From Sepiola atlantica (Eukaryota; Mollusca; Cephalopoda; Sepiida; Sepiolidae), in contig OY744517.1 of the NCBI GenBank assembly GCA_963556195.1, forward strand, positions 85,126,214 through 85,190,213: a stretch of 64,000 bases of DNA, written 5' to 3'. How positions within the stretch are numbered: position 1 is the stretch's first letter; the number at the start of each line of letters is the position of its first letter. Shown piece by piece: positions 33,656 to 45,720 of this stretch. The notes below the pieces were generated by a model. It did no database searches. It was not told the DNA's origin and was given only the letters and a program-made list of their open reading frames with translations. The position numbers and the translations under genes are program-made.

Positions 33656-33856
33656 AGTTTTTCTTGGCCTTCTTGCACAGAGTGTAGTATCTGTTCTGTC
33701 CTCGATCGGTGAAGAAGAGATCCTTCTAGACTGAGGATTTTTTTTTTATTTTTGTCCCAATCCAGAATGCCCTTTTTTGGAGAGCTAGATTTTCCTCCCA
33801 TATTAAAAACCGACTTTGTATCTAACTGTGCCCTCATGAGGAGGCAAATAAATATG
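33656..33856 (+). mobile_element. Short U2-like SINE with 12-bp target duplication
   Basis: Begins near TTCTTGGCCTTCTTGCACAG then AGTGTAGTATCTGTTCTGTC; GTGTAGTATCTGTTCT is a 16-base exact match to U2 snRNA, and CTTGGCCTT aligns with its 5' CTCGGCCTT. The body is unrelated to U2 and shorter than in the 375-bp family. It ends TGAGGAGGCAAATAAATATG, echoing the GGAGAGGAGTAAATAAATA tail of that family. AACTCTCATCAC flanks it at 33644-33655 and 33857-33868. Confidence 0.78.
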
Positions 33857-33879
33857 AACTCTCATCACGTTTGTATGTA

Positions 33880-34660
33880 AATATATAAAATGTTGTAGTT
33901 TCCATTTGTTTTGTTTTTGTTTGTTTTATTTATTCACAAACTTCTTCTAAGCTTTTGAGATAGAACCCCATGATATATTCTGAAAATACATGCTGAAATA
34001 TTCCTCGGTTTAGGGATTGAGTTAAGTTTGAAAAAAACTTTTAATTCGACACAATTTGTAAATAACTCACAAAGTGACGTATCTCTTACTAACTTTCGAT
34101 CTATCACTTTCACCCTCTCTCACTGAATGTTGTTTGACCTCTCTCTTATTTTATACGATATCTACTATTCTCGTTTCCGTCACTCTCTCTCTCTCTCTTT
34201 CCCTCTCAGGTAATAAAGAAAGGAAAGAATAACAAGACAAGAAAAGTCCATTATAAACAGAAGAAAATATAACCACATCTCATAGTTGTAGAGAGAAAGA
34301 GAGAGGAAGGGAGATAGAAAGAGAGAAAGAGAGAGAGAAAAAGGGAGGGAGAGAAAGAGGGAGAGAGAGATATATAGGGAACCGAAATAAACTAATTTTG
34401 GATTTTGTCTTTTTTATTTCTCATATTTAACAAGTTTTTCAAACTCAATTTTCCTGATTCAAACAATCTAACCAGAGCTCAACGGGTAACCCAACGGGTC
34501 ACATTTTATTCTAGTCCTCTATATAACTAATTTCGTTCAAGAATGAGCGAGAAAAAGGTCACAACAGACGAGTATGTGTTCTCCACCAGGTTAGCATACA
34601 CGTGTGGGGCATTAAGCAAACATCAATACGCTAGATCTAAGAAGATAATTAATCCTTTTC
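33880..34660 (+). repeat. Dispersed repeat family B, copy 1
   Basis: Landmarks TATCTCTTACTAACTTTC, TTTTCCTGATTCAAACAATC and GGGTCACATTTT recur in reverse orientation at about 50625-51130. (CT)n and (GA)n runs at 34180-34380 lie inside, and similar runs lie inside the other copy. The class is unknown. Confidence 0.75.
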
Positions 34661-34964
34661 ATTTCCATTTTCGATGAAGGATAAACACAAATGAACATTT
34701 TTATTGGCCTTGTACCATATTCAGTTAACAAAAAGATGTGTATTGCATCTGTAATGCCATCGAAAGTTAATAAAAAATGAACTTGTTTTGTTTCATAACG
34801 TAAAAATTCTCGCAGCAGTCGACCAACACAGGCAAATCACATACACACTAACAAAAGTGACTTGCACATATGTAGACAGGGAAACGGTAGCGAAAAGTAG
34901 TAAATGTCCCAGTTGAACAATCAACCGAAAATGGCCAAAGAACCACCAAACGACTAAAACCTGA

Positions 34965-34985
34965 CTAACCCTAACCCTAACCCAT
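34965..34985 (+). repeat. Short interstitial telomeric repeat
   Basis: CTAACCCTAACCCTAACCC, three CCCTAA-type units, just before a (CAT)n array. Confidence 0.85.
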
Positions 34986-34999
34986 AGGAAGTTGTATGG

Positions 35000-35084
35000 G
35001 ATCATCATCTTCATCATCACCACCATCACAATCACCACCACCACTATCATCATCATCACCACCATCATCATCATCACCACCACC

Positions 35085-35142
<58 letters not shown>
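35000..35142. repeat. (CAT)n/(CAC)n microsatellite
   Basis: Triplets CAT and CAC over about 140 bases. Homopolymeric Met, Val or Ile frames on both strands are artefacts. Confidence 0.97.
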
Positions 35143-36400
35143 GGTTTTGGTTTTTAAGGTGCTGTAAGTGTCCCATACTCTGGAGTGGGCAACACCAAGC
35201 AACGTCTTATGCCTGCCCTCCGTGCGATCTGATCCAAAGGGTTGATATTGTTGGATAATAGCCCTGTAGGAACGGACGTATCTGTTGGAAATCGTTGGTT
35301 TGACTTATGCGATTTAGTGCGGGTGGACCCGTGCAGTCGGGTGCAGAATAGGGCTGTTCTCACGGTTGGAGCTCACAGACATGACGGGCCACCATTTTGA
35401 TGAGACCTTTTAGATCAGGGGTTCAAAGGAGTCAGGCTGTGACGAATGCACCTGCGCATAGAGGCTCTGTGACGTCACTGGCTTTTGCGTGGGAAGCGAG
35501 TTTTAGCAGTCTGGGTTTTGGAGGCGAACCTATCAGACATGATTTTTATGATGTAGTCTGCAACATACATAGGGGAATTAATTCCCTAAGAAATTACAAG
35601 CGAAAGATCTCTCCCCCCCCCATCCACGAATGGTTAAGGACTGAATTGATAAGTAATTACGAAAGCAGTAATTTGCTCTCTCTCTCGACGTTAGTGGATA
35701 TCTCCCAGCCAATGGATAACTAACGTCTGAAATAAAACAGAAATTTAGTTTAAAAGATTGTTTGTCTTCTAAGTCGGTCATGGAGCTTTTGTGTTGCAGC
35801 GGCGTGGTTCACGGCAGAAAGAAAGAAGAAAGAATTCAACCATTAGACGATGCACCCCTCCACACGACGAGGAAAGATTGAGGGTGCGAGAAACGTTAAA
35901 AGTATGCAAATTATATGATTTATGATGTTAAAAATGACGAGTGATTAAACAAGAACTGCCACGGCCCGTTCCGGAACGAGTATACAAAACGAGAACTGCC
36001 ACGGCCCAAGCAGGGGCCATGCAACAAACACCAGTCATGTTGTATGCAGTCAAATCGCTTCTTATGCACTCAAGTCAGGCCTGCCTCGGTCTAGTATGTT
36101 CCCTAGTGTCTGGGATATCCAGGCATGTTATGAAATTCATGCAAGAGGCGGCATGCTGTGCATGGTAAAAACACCTCTAACGCCAAGCATATAAGGCATC
36201 CACATTTTTACAATTGTTATACAAAATGTTACATAATGAATAATGACTATGGCATAATTGATTGGGTGATGACATCTGTGGTCGTCTTAAGCCCTATATG
36301 AGGGTAGATGCCTAATTGATTAGCATAATGTGATATAGAAAAATATTTGAAGTTGAATTTCAGTTGATGAGTAGCATTTCTGTGAAGAAACATGTAATTT
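35143..36400. other. GC-balanced, mostly non-repetitive stretch, no gene recognised
   Basis: Base composition is more even than around it, and several 70-110-codon frames exist (for example plus 35397-35723, MMRPFRSGVQRSQAVTNAPA). None has a recognised domain. GAACTGCCACGGCCC occurs twice (35952 and 35994). A host exon or regulatory region cannot be excluded. Confidence 0.35.
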
Positions 36401-36560
36401 AAGGTCCAAAGAGGTAGGGGTACTCAGACTCCTTTTTAAACCCCTCTAGTCAGAAAACAACTTCGAGTTAAGGGAATGGATATCCAATAGTTAAGAGGAA
36501 TAAAATATAGTTAACATGAAAATGGTCATGGTCTCGCCTCCTTCACTGACATCTTCAAGT
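36400..36560 (+). repeat. SINE body fragment related to 33460-33590
   Basis: GACTCCTTTTTAAACCCCTC, GAGTTAAGGGAATGGATATC and ATATAGTTAACATGAAAA align with the end of the tRNA-derived SINE at 33 kb. Confidence 0.65.
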
Positions 36561-38200
36561 TAGAAGGATTGGGGAAAGGATCCAGAAAATATATCCCACC
36601 TCAGTTTACAAGAAAGATAGCCAATAACCATAGTCCATATTGAGGGAAAATACACCACGAAAAAATAATTAATAAATATAAATATAGGCACTTACAATTA
36701 ACTAGTTTAGTGACTTCAGTTCCCACAGGTATTCCCTCACAAAGCTAGCTACCTACCTTCAAACTCCTTGACTAATGGAAGGGGGGGGGGAGAACAGATT
36801 GTTTCTGTAGCACTCTAAAAGTCTCCAGGGTGTTATTTTATGACCCCTTACTTAAAATGTTACCGTAAAAAAATCCTGAAAATATAGAGCCGATTTTAAC
36901 AATAACAACATATTAAAAAAAAGGCCTATGGTTTTTATATAAGGATTGTACATGAAGTGTGTTGGAGTTGTGCCTCTAATGTATACAATGTTAATTACTA
37001 TATTACTATATTACTATGAATAATACGGCTACTAAATATTTCCCTAATTTCTTCAAGCTAAATAATTATGTTAAATAAATTATTCATGAACTTTTTAAAA
37101 ACATCGTAAGTTATGATTATTAATGTTACAAAAATGTGATAGACTATTACTATAATGGACATCCGTATCTTTCGCAAGTGGTGAAACAAATCTTACTAAA
37201 TAAATGATCACAGTGTAATGGGTGTCAGTCGTAGAACATATGAATGAGAGAGTGAAAACTGCCCGAATTTCTCGTAATAATAAAAAAAAACAATGAAATA
37301 TCAATCTGGACTAAATAATTAAATCAATTAATGTGAGCGAAAGAAGAAAGTTTTGTTTATTATGATAGCATTTAGATCGAAAATGAATTACGAAAATGAA
37401 TTACGAAACATGTTTTGTTTATTTATCTTTGTTTATTAACCTATTCCGATCAAGGATATAAGGGAAAAGCTTACTTTATTTTATAAGATATAATTTATTC
37501 AATAAGTGTTGGAACTTTTATTAAAATTGAATAGTTCTCTGATTTTCTGTGATTAAAAAAATGACACATTGGATTGGAGATGAGCCCTGCAGTGGTGGCT
37601 CTATGTATTGGTTTGGACACATTATTGACTTAATGATTACCGTTACGAACTATAGGATTGGCTGTCAGATTTATTGTGTCCATCTATGCACTAATACTAT
37701 TGAGAAATGTATGAACTCATAATTTACCCCAATTATCGGCAAAATAAAAACTTGTGTTCAATTAATTGTATGCAATCGGAGTTGTGTCTTTGTATTAAAT
37801 GCACCACCAAAGTTTGTTTTTCTGCTATTGTGTTATCACTTATTAAGATCGAGAGCCACTCTAAGATAATGGTTACTGAGAAAGAAATCATTGCCAGCAG
37901 AAAGATGAGGAACGTTATAGGAGTACTAACATTGATCAAGAATGTGTTGACATTTGATTTGAAGACGACTAAGTTGTAATCAGCAGTGAAACAGTCCTGC
38001 AGTATGCGTTTCACAGACGGGGAGACCCTGCAAAAAAACTCTGCCCATGGAAATGTCGTCTAACATTAGTCACATAGAGGGAGAAATGGTGGTCTTTTTT
38101 TCGTTGTGGCAGTAAGACGAGTTCTTTCCGTGAATGTCTTACAAGAAGGATCCAGAGATTGGAGCTCAGTCGAGCACCTTCCATGGAAATAACGAGACGA
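36561..38200. other. AT-rich, no gene recognised
   Basis: Contains the repeat end at 36845-36920 shared with 19265-19340. Overlapping 90-codon frames at 37707-38014 on both strands have no recognised motif. Confidence 0.45.
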
Positions 38201-38203
38201 TTA

Positions 38204-39906
38204 CTAAGATTGATCTTATGGTAACGACAAGACGCCTGATCCAATCCTCCTAAGATTGATCTTATGATAACGACAAGACGCCTGATCCAATCCTCCTAAG
38301 ATTGATCTCATGGTAACGACAAGACGCCTGATCCAATCCTCCTGAGATTAATCTCATGGTAACGACAAGACGCCTGATCCAATCCTCCTGAGATTGATCT
38401 TATGGTAACGACAAGACGCCTGATCCAATCCTCCTGAGATTAATCTCATGGTAACGACAAGACGCCTGATCCAATCCTCCTGAGATTGATCTTATGGTAA
38501 CGACAAGACACCTGATCCAATCCTCCTGAGATTAATCTCATGGTAACGACAAGACGCCTGATCCAATCCTCCTAAGATTGATCTTATGGTAACGACAAGA
38601 CGCCTGATCCAATCCTCCTGAGATTAATCTCATGGTAACGACAAGATGCCTGATCCAATCCTCCTGAGATTAATCTCATGGTAACGACAAGACGCCTGAT
38701 CCAATCCTCCTGAGATTGATCTTATGGTAACGACAAGACGCCTGATCCAATCCTCCTGAGATTGATCTTATGGTAACGACAAGACGCCTGATCCAATCCT
38801 CCTGAGATTAATCTCATGGTAACGACAAGATGCCTGATCCAATCCTCCTGAGATTGATCTTATGGTAACGACAAGACGCCTGATCCAATCCTCCTGAGAT
38901 TAATCTCATGGTAACGACAAGACGCCTGATCCAATCCTCCTGAGATTGATCTTATGGTAACGACAAGACGCCTGATCCAATCCTCCTGAGATTAATCTCA
39001 TGGTAACGACAAGACGCCTGATCCAATCCTCCTGAGATTGATCTTATGGTAACGACAAGACGCCTGATCCAATCCTCCTGAGATTAATCTCATGGTAACG
39101 ACAAGACGCCTGATCCAATCCTCCTGAGATTGATCTTATGGTAACGACAAGACGCCTGATCCAATCCTCCTGAGATTGATCTTATGGTAACGACAAGACG
39201 CCTGATCCAATCCTCCTGAGATTAATCTCATGGTAACGACAAGACGCCTGATCCAATCCTCCTGAGATTGATCTTATGGTAACGACAAGACACCTGATCC
39301 AATCCTCCTGAGATTAATCTCATGGTAACGACAAGACGCCTGATCCAATCCTCCTGAGATTGATCTTATGGTAACGACAAGACGCCTGATCCAATCCTCC
39401 TGAGATTAATCTCATGGTAACGACAAGACGCCTGATCCAATCCTCCTGAGATTGATCTTATGGTAACGACAAGACGCCTGATCCAATCCTCCTGAGATTA
39501 ATCTCATGGTAACGACAAGACGCCTGATCCAATCCTCCTGAGATTGATCTTATGGTAACGACAAGACGCCTGATCCAATCCTCCTGAGATTAATCTCATG
39601 GTAACGACAAGACGCCTGATCCAATCCTCCTGAGATTAATCTCATGGTAACGACAAGACGCCTGATCCAATCCTCCTGAGATTGATCTTATGGTAACGAC
39701 AAGACGCATGATCCAATCCTCCTGAGATTAATCTCATGGTAACGACAAGACGCCTGATCCAATCCTCCTGAGATTGATCTTATGGTAACGACAAGACACC
39801 TGATCCAATCCTCCTGAGATTAATCTCATGGTAACGACAAGACGCCTGATCCAATCCTCCTAAGATTGATCTTATGGTAACGACAAGACGCCTGATCTAA
39901 TCCTGA
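38204..39906. repeat. 46-bp minisatellite, ~37 copies, two alternating variants
   Basis: Unit: GATTGATCTTATGGTAACGA then CAAGACGCCTGATCCAATCC TCCTGA. Variant A has GATTGATCTTATGG, variant B has GATTAATCTCATGG. They alternate A-B over most of the array with occasional AA or BB steps, giving a 92-bp higher-order period. In B, GAGATTAATCTC is a perfect palindrome. Copies are nearly identical outside the variant sites (a few GACACC, GATGCC or GACGCATG changes), implying recent amplification or homogenisation. Confidence 0.97.
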
Positions 39907-41009
39907 GAACGTCTCTTCTATGAGAAGGGGATTGTAGGGTAAAGAAGAGATCATACCCCACTAGATTTCTAAGTCGAATTTGTACTCTTTTCAAGGCAAG
40001 AAACGGTGTTCTGTGCAGAACCTCCCTAGACGTATGTAATAAACAAAACAAAAAAGAAACAAAAAGAATATAGTATATCTTGAAACCTTACTTAGTATTA
40101 TAATACAATGACAGGTGCAACATGTGCTTGTCTAGAAGCCATCTTTATTCCAGTAAACACAAAGTAAGGAATATAAGTCTAATATACATACACCAAGGGT
40201 CACAACTCTTATCAAGTTAGATAACTCAACACTTAGAATTAACTTATGGTGATTGTGCAGAACATATTGTCTGTATACAATGTCGATATTAAATTCAGAA
40301 CATGCACTTTTCATTCTATTCCATTTTTTTAATTATACTTATCAAATTCCTCTAAACATGCTGTGAGTATGGGTTTTAGAATTTCTTATTTGGTAGATTT
40401 CCTTCCAGAATTCTTTTGTGGAAACAACTCGTCTGTTTTGTCAATCTTTTAAAAAATGAGTTCCAGTTAGTCTATTTTTTTTATATAAATAACCCAGCTC
40501 AGAAAAAAAGAATTGAAACATTGTGTCTTGAGTTATTTTTCTGGTGTTTTCCTGCATGCATATCTGCCACACCAACACATAAAAGATTAGAAGCGTACCA
40601 TTTATGCCCCCCCCCTCTAACTCAGGGGCATGATGAAATATGTGAATGAATAGAAGTCTGACCATTCCATGATATATAGACATTGGAAGTTTACAAGAAA
40701 TATTACGATATAGTTGTGAAAATGGTAGCACTATGATAAAACCATATACAAAAGTTGATTTGTGATCAACTTGGCTATTTAGAATGAATGAATGAAAGTT
40801 GGTTGCAATGGGGGAGAGTCAGGAATGAATTTTCAGAAAAAAATCACAACAAAATGGTTACATCATGCTAAACTTGCAAATAGCTAAAATGAAAACAAGA
40901 AATAAGTCAACAATATTTTGACACAAAAGCAGTATCTCAAACTCTATGCATGAAGAAATGATGCCAAAGCTTCAATGAGGATCAGGCGGGACGTGTCTGT
41001 GTTTGGTGT
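39907..41009. other. AT-rich, no gene recognised
   Basis: Overlapping frames near 40416-40731 on both strands have no recognised motif. Confidence 0.45.
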
Positions 41010-41165
41010 TGGAAATTGCTTGACTATGTTCAAATCTATGGTCCTCCTTGTAAAGGATTCACAGCAATAACTCGCCTTGCTACCACAGCAGAAAAAACTT
41101 TTCCTTCTTCCTTCGAATGCCTAGTGTTACATAATACGTCTATTCAGATGAGGATTTTAGAAGTT
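41010..41165 (+). pseudogene. LINE C-terminal fragment (second family)
   Basis: GGATTCACAGCAATAACTCG, CTACCACAGCAGAAAAAACT and TTTCCTTCTTCCTTCGAATGC align with 18665-18735. The 161-codon frame 41016-41501 starts in this fragment and runs into unrelated sequence, so it is not treated as a gene. Confidence 0.5.
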
Positions 41166-42159
41166 TATATCATTAAACCAATAACACAAAACCATTTTCA
41201 TATATTTTATCACCCATTGTGGGTGAAAGGAAAGAGAGATTTCTTAGAGAAAAGACGCATGTCATTTTCTGTACCCTCCTCTACATTGTCTATTTCCTCC
41301 CGGACAGGATGTAGATCGTGCCCTCATCTAAAAGAACATCTAACCTGTCACTCTGAGTCGATCATCACACAATCCTCCTATATGTTCAGTCACGTGATCG
41401 ACACCCATATAAACTTCAAAAAAGGGGAGAAAAGACGGAAAAATTCAAGACGCTGGTCGGACAATGTCGATGAAGAAGATGGAAAAAAAGTCAAACCTTA
41501 ATTATCTTAGACTTCAATTTTATATTAAATTTGGGATGGTTTGGCTTGGTTTGGTTTGGTTTGGTTGTTTCATGCCATATATGTGGCAATGTAATCAACG
41601 ATTAATACATGTGTAGATCGAATTTCGAGTTGAGGTATGCATAATTGCATAGAGAATAAATAATTAAAAAATGGGAGACAAAATAAACAGAAAAATAAAA
41701 CTAACTCAAAAATTAGCTGCCTTAGAAATAAAAAGGGAGGGTTCTAAAAAGTCGGGTCGTTTTCTTTTTGCTCTTCACCCACCGCTAGATTGCAGGCATT
41801 GAGACTGATAGATATTTTCTGTTTTTAGACTCCCGGTGCTGCTTAGATTGTCCAAACCTGTGGGTGGACATATGGTTAATTGAGAGGGAAATTGGCGAAG
41901 AGGAATTTTTTTTAATAAAGTCAAGTGGTAGAAGGTAAGGATAAAGTCATTCATTAAAGGAATCTGTTGTGAATAGGGTGGCGAGAAATCATTTATTAAA
42001 GCCAAGCAATTGATGATAAAGTAATTGGAGGACATGTTAGCGAAGGACCAGTTTGACAGTTTTAACCAGAGAGTGAAGGAAGGAAGTAGTCAATTGAGTG
42101 TTGGAGTTCACTTTGGACAAATGTCTCTTGTCCTGGCAATTATAGATTGCTATACTTTC
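41166..42159. other. Unassigned; short (TTTGG)n at 41536-41565
   Basis: No coding region or recognised element apart from the GGTTT repeats. Confidence 0.45.
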
Positions 42160-42440
42160 TAATTAGAATGAGCACCAGTTTTCTTTTTTAATGGAAATTG
42201 TTCAAGACAAGGAATGAAGTCACCTGATGTAAGAAGCTAAAAAAAAAGAAATATTACTTCAAAGTCGAAAACTAACCAATGATAAGTGTAATATGGATAG
42301 ATTCTGACCTAGAAAACAGCAATTCTTCCCCCTTTATCAGAAACATCGCTCATGGAATGTGATGACTAAAGGACAAAATAAGGGAAGCTAGAGTTACAAG
42401 GCTGCCGAAAGTAAACCCAAGTTAGTCACTTTCTACTCTC
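42160..42440 (+). repeat. Dispersed repeat family A, copy 3
   Basis: The longest of the three copies, sharing its left part with 18118 and its right end with 4905. This suggests the family spans at least CAAGACA(A)GGAATGAAGTCA to TTAGTCACTTTCTACTCTC. Confidence 0.82.
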
Positions 42441-42647
42441 CTTAGTTGGTTGATGCTTGATTGCAAACCCAACAAGACTATCTGCAACACCAAGGACGAG
42501 CTGATTGCTAGGATTAAACTGGTGTTCATACGTTTCTTAAAGAACTCTGTGAAGACTGCAGTCTCCATGTTTAGGCCCTGTGGTGGAGACTCAAGAAGCT
42601 TCTTCAAGTAAGCTGTATTCAGCAAAGATCCTCTAAGAAATCCTTCA
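42441..42647. other. Unassigned short stretch
   Basis: A minus frame of 67 codons covers it. No motif is recognised. Confidence 0.35.
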
Positions 42648-42906
42648 GGGTTTGATTTACGCCGGTCTATGGGTCTGTCCTGTGCAGTTCTAGGAGGTCC
42701 ACCCTCCCAGGCTTCGCCTCCCCTCTTTGGGGAGGAGTAAGTTTATTGCTTACTGCCTGAGGCGCCCCTACCGGGGAATGCCGACGGGGCTGCCCAGGCA
42801 ATGTTTAAACCCCACTTTCCCAACCCGACCTTGGGTCACATCTTACTTGTGGGAGTAAGATAAAAACTGGCCTTGTGCCTAACTCCTGGAGAGGAGTAAA
42901 TCAATA
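42648..42906 (+). mobile_element. U2-headed SINE family, 5'-truncated copy
   Basis: Carries only the body and tail: TTTGATTTACGCCGGTCTAT, the CCACCCTCCCAGGCTTCGCC block, GGGGCTGCCCAGGCAAT, and CTCCTGGAGAGGAGTAAATC. The U2 head is absent and a ~45-base internal deletion removes the GGCCAGAGTGCTCACC segment. 5' truncation is typical of LINE-driven reverse transcription. Confidence 0.9.
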
Positions 42907-43111
42907 CTTCTGCTTTATGCATATCTTAAAAATATTTTTTGTTGCAAACATTTAATTTACCGATAATTTGTAATTCTATTGGTTTTTCTCTTCTGAGTAG
43001 AAGAGCAATTCTTTGGAAATCCATGGATTAAAGGTCAGTTTATTATATTCTTTGTTTGGACACTTGATGATATAATAAAATTGTAAATTATCCAGTCTTT
43101 TTTTCATCATT

Positions 43112-43213
<102 letters not shown>

Positions 43214-43334
43214 TCCATACTGACGAGTGTAAAATTAAAAAAACGCGAAACATATGTCTATGGATAAAAATATTTATTTATTAATAATAATTTATATATA
43301 TATATATGAAGAAAAAGTAGAAAGAGCTTAAACC

Positions 43335-43397
43335 AAACAGCTTGAAGTGGCATCTCAACGTTTCGCTCTTTGCAATGACTTTTTCAAGATTTACAAG
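43335..43397 (-). ncRNA. Hammerhead-like motif, first box degenerate
   Basis: Minus strand: stem I ATCTT, TGAAAAA (in place of CTGANGA), stem II region AGTCATTGCAAAGAG, CGAAACGTT, then stem I partner GAGAT. A (TA)n lies just outside (about 43290-43305). Confidence 0.4.
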
Positions 43398-43514
43398 AAA
43401 AATGAAAAAGTAGCAACAACTGAGAAAATTTGTTTTGGGTGATATGTCGCAGGAAAAAAATATTTATGGAAATTTTAGAAAATCAGAATTTAGATACAGG
43501 GTGAGAGATGGTAT

Positions 43515-43815
43515 TTTTTTTTTACAAAGTTCACCACAAACAAGGCATGCTGCCATTGTAGACGTAAAGGCTATTGAGAATTTGGTGAAGTCTTGATGGA
43601 GGGTCATCCTAAATTCGGAGCTGTGTAGTGAGATGCTTGTTCACATTAGTTTTAAATTTCTGAATGTCGGTACAGTCGGGGAAGCAGTGAGCAGGGAGGG
43701 AGTTCCAAAGGCCGGCAGCACGAGGAAAGAAATTATTGGAGTAGAAGGCTCTCCGGCATCTGGGGACCTCCACAGTGAATAGATGGGATTTAGCTGATTG
43801 TCGGGTTGGTCAACG
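43515..43815 (-). pseudogene. LINE 3' end fragment
   Basis: Reverse complement matches the LINE tail and UTR (CTATTCACTGTGGAGGTCCC, CTCGTGCTGCCGGCCTTTGG, CTCCCTCCCTGCTCACTGCTT). It abuts an opposite-strand fragment at its right edge. Confidence 0.9.
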
Positions 43816-43930
43816 TTACTGACATGCAGAGGTGTAACACTTAGGATCACACCCTAACACTAACCCTAATTCTCAGTTGCCCCTTACGTCTACAGTGGCG
43901 TCCTGCCTTGTTTGGGGTGAAATATCTTTG
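43816..43930 (+). pseudogene. LINE 3' UTR fragment in opposite orientation
   Basis: AACGTTACTGACATGCAGAG then TTCTCAGTTGCCCCTTACGT CTACAGTGG...TTGTTTGGGGTGAAAT, ending at (TA)n. It joins the minus copy head to head at about 43815, with most of the coding tail deleted. A CCCTAACACTAACCCTAA patch lies inside. Confidence 0.85.
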
Positions 43931-44589
43931 ATATATATATATATATAAATTCCCGAAACAGTTTTTCATGGTAAACAACTGATGATCCCTTAAATAATTT
44001 TAGAAGCAAACTAGTATAATAACTGTAAAAATTAAATTGACTTACATGAGTGATTTTCCACTGAACGACTTCAGACTTAACGTTTTTTTGTTTGTTTTTT
44101 TTCCTTATATAGTTTTAATGGTTGAGATACTTCCGAGACTGACACCGGTTTTTCCCGTTTTTCTTCGACCCATTCGGTCTTTTATTGTTGTCTTCTGATA
44201 ATGAAAGTTTTTCTTTCGAAAATTTAAGATTACCCTTTGCCGATCTGTTACTTACCGGACAGTATTTACTATTTGGTATTTAATCAGTTTTCGTGAAATT
44301 ATTAATAAATCGTTTTGAGTTTCACTTTCTCCCTGCGTTTATTTCTTTTCACTTTTCCATCTTACGGCAACCACATCGCATTGCTATAGCCTCGGACAAC
44401 TAATCTGCACTTATATATATATATAAATTAATTATAAACGGTTTAAAAATAGTTATGCTAAGTAATCGTTTATCTGCACTATAAATACAGAATATCAAGA
44501 TTTTACATTGTATTAGTGATTTAAATAACAGTAACCCGTTTTGATTATAATATAGGTTTGATAAATGAAAACAAAATTCGCATTTATTC

Positions 44590-44646
<57 letters not shown>

Positions 44647-44829
44647 GCTTTGTTTTTGTTTTTGCTGACAAAACACCGGTGTGTTTTTTAAGTATTTTTT
44701 CGCTTCCTAGGGCGGTTCAGAATATGCAGAGTACTGCATAGTCGCCCTTAATCGGATGTGTTTTCAATTTTTTTATATATATTTATTAATTAATATTTAC
44801 GTACATAAAATATATGTGAAAATTTATTG

Positions 44830-44835
<6 letters not shown>
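43931..44835. other. AT-rich with (TA)n at 44593-44642; no gene recognised
   Basis: TCATGGTAAACAACTGATGA followed by TCCCTTAAATAATTTTAG resembles sequence near 15570-15600 and 14665-14690. This is another element remnant of unknown class. Confidence 0.45.
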
Positions 44836-44881
<46 letters not shown>

Positions 44882-44884
<3 letters not shown>

Positions 44885-45720
44885 AATAGGAGTTACTGAA
44901 AGCATAGATAGAGCACTCTTAATTTACTTGAATGCCCAGATACATGTATTTGGGGATTTTAATGCCCACCACCGCAGCTGGTTGGGATTCTCCAGCCTTA
45001 CTGACGCAGTCGGCAACTCTACATATAATTTCTCCTTAGCTCACTCCCTCTCTCAGACTGTCGATTTTCCGACCCGCATCCCTGATCGAGTAGACAAACA
45101 AGCCTCACTTCTAGACCTTTTCTTGACGTCAATTCCCCTGGCTTGTGTTACGAAAGTTCATAGCCCACTCGGGAATGCTGATCACATTGTGCTAATGATA
45201 AATATCACCCTAAGAAGTCATCCAAAAGCTGATGAACCGTTGCTCAAAACAAGATACTATGAGCTGATTTTGAGTCAATCAGAGATCACGTCAGTGACGC
45301 CCTATAGAGGGAAACCTTCTCACTCCCTGCCAACCAGTGTACAAACGAATTAACTGAATGGGTCAAAGCAGGCATTGAAGCCTATGTCCCCATGAGAAAA
45401 TGCTTTAGCAAGCCTCAGTCTCCTCAATGGTTCACCTCGGAATGTACAGCTGCTATTTCTGAGAGGCAACAAGAATTCCGTAAATCCGGCCGCCATACGT
45501 CAGCTACTAATAGATATAAATTTATAGAGTCATGAAATAATTGCAAGGCCGTGATAGGCAAAGTGAAGAGAAGGTATAATGAGTTAACAAAAAAACGCAT
45601 CCAGTCACAGAAACTAGGTACTCGCGATTTCGGGAAATCTACAATAGTGTAGTGAATAATGGTTAATCAACGATTCCCCACTATCAAACTACAATGATGT
45701 CGTTTGCACGGACACTGATA
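44882..45720 (+). pseudogene. LINE endonuclease domain remnant and linker
   Basis: The frame at 44928-45353 encodes QIHVFGDFNAHHRSWLGFSS and later ADHIVLMINITL. GDFNAHH and the late D-H pair are hallmarks of the AP-type endonuclease that nicks target DNA for LINE integration. Only the C-terminal half of the domain is present: sequence upstream of 44882 is pure (TA)n, so the element is 5'-truncated exactly at that tract. After 45353 the linker (WVKAGIEAYVPMRKCF, NNCKAVIGKVKRRYNELTKK) changes frame and has stops before the reverse transcriptase frame. Confidence 0.88.

Noticed and set aside
34793..35258. Poly-Met/Val/Ile frames around 35 kb
   Set aside because: They arise from the (CAT)n/(CAC)n tract.
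38204..39906. CRISPR-like array
   Set aside because: Units are contiguous 46-bp copies with no variable spacers, and the DNA is eukaryotic.
41016..41501. 161-codon frame as a host gene
   Set aside because: Its start overlaps a LINE tail fragment and the rest has no domain or exon boundaries.
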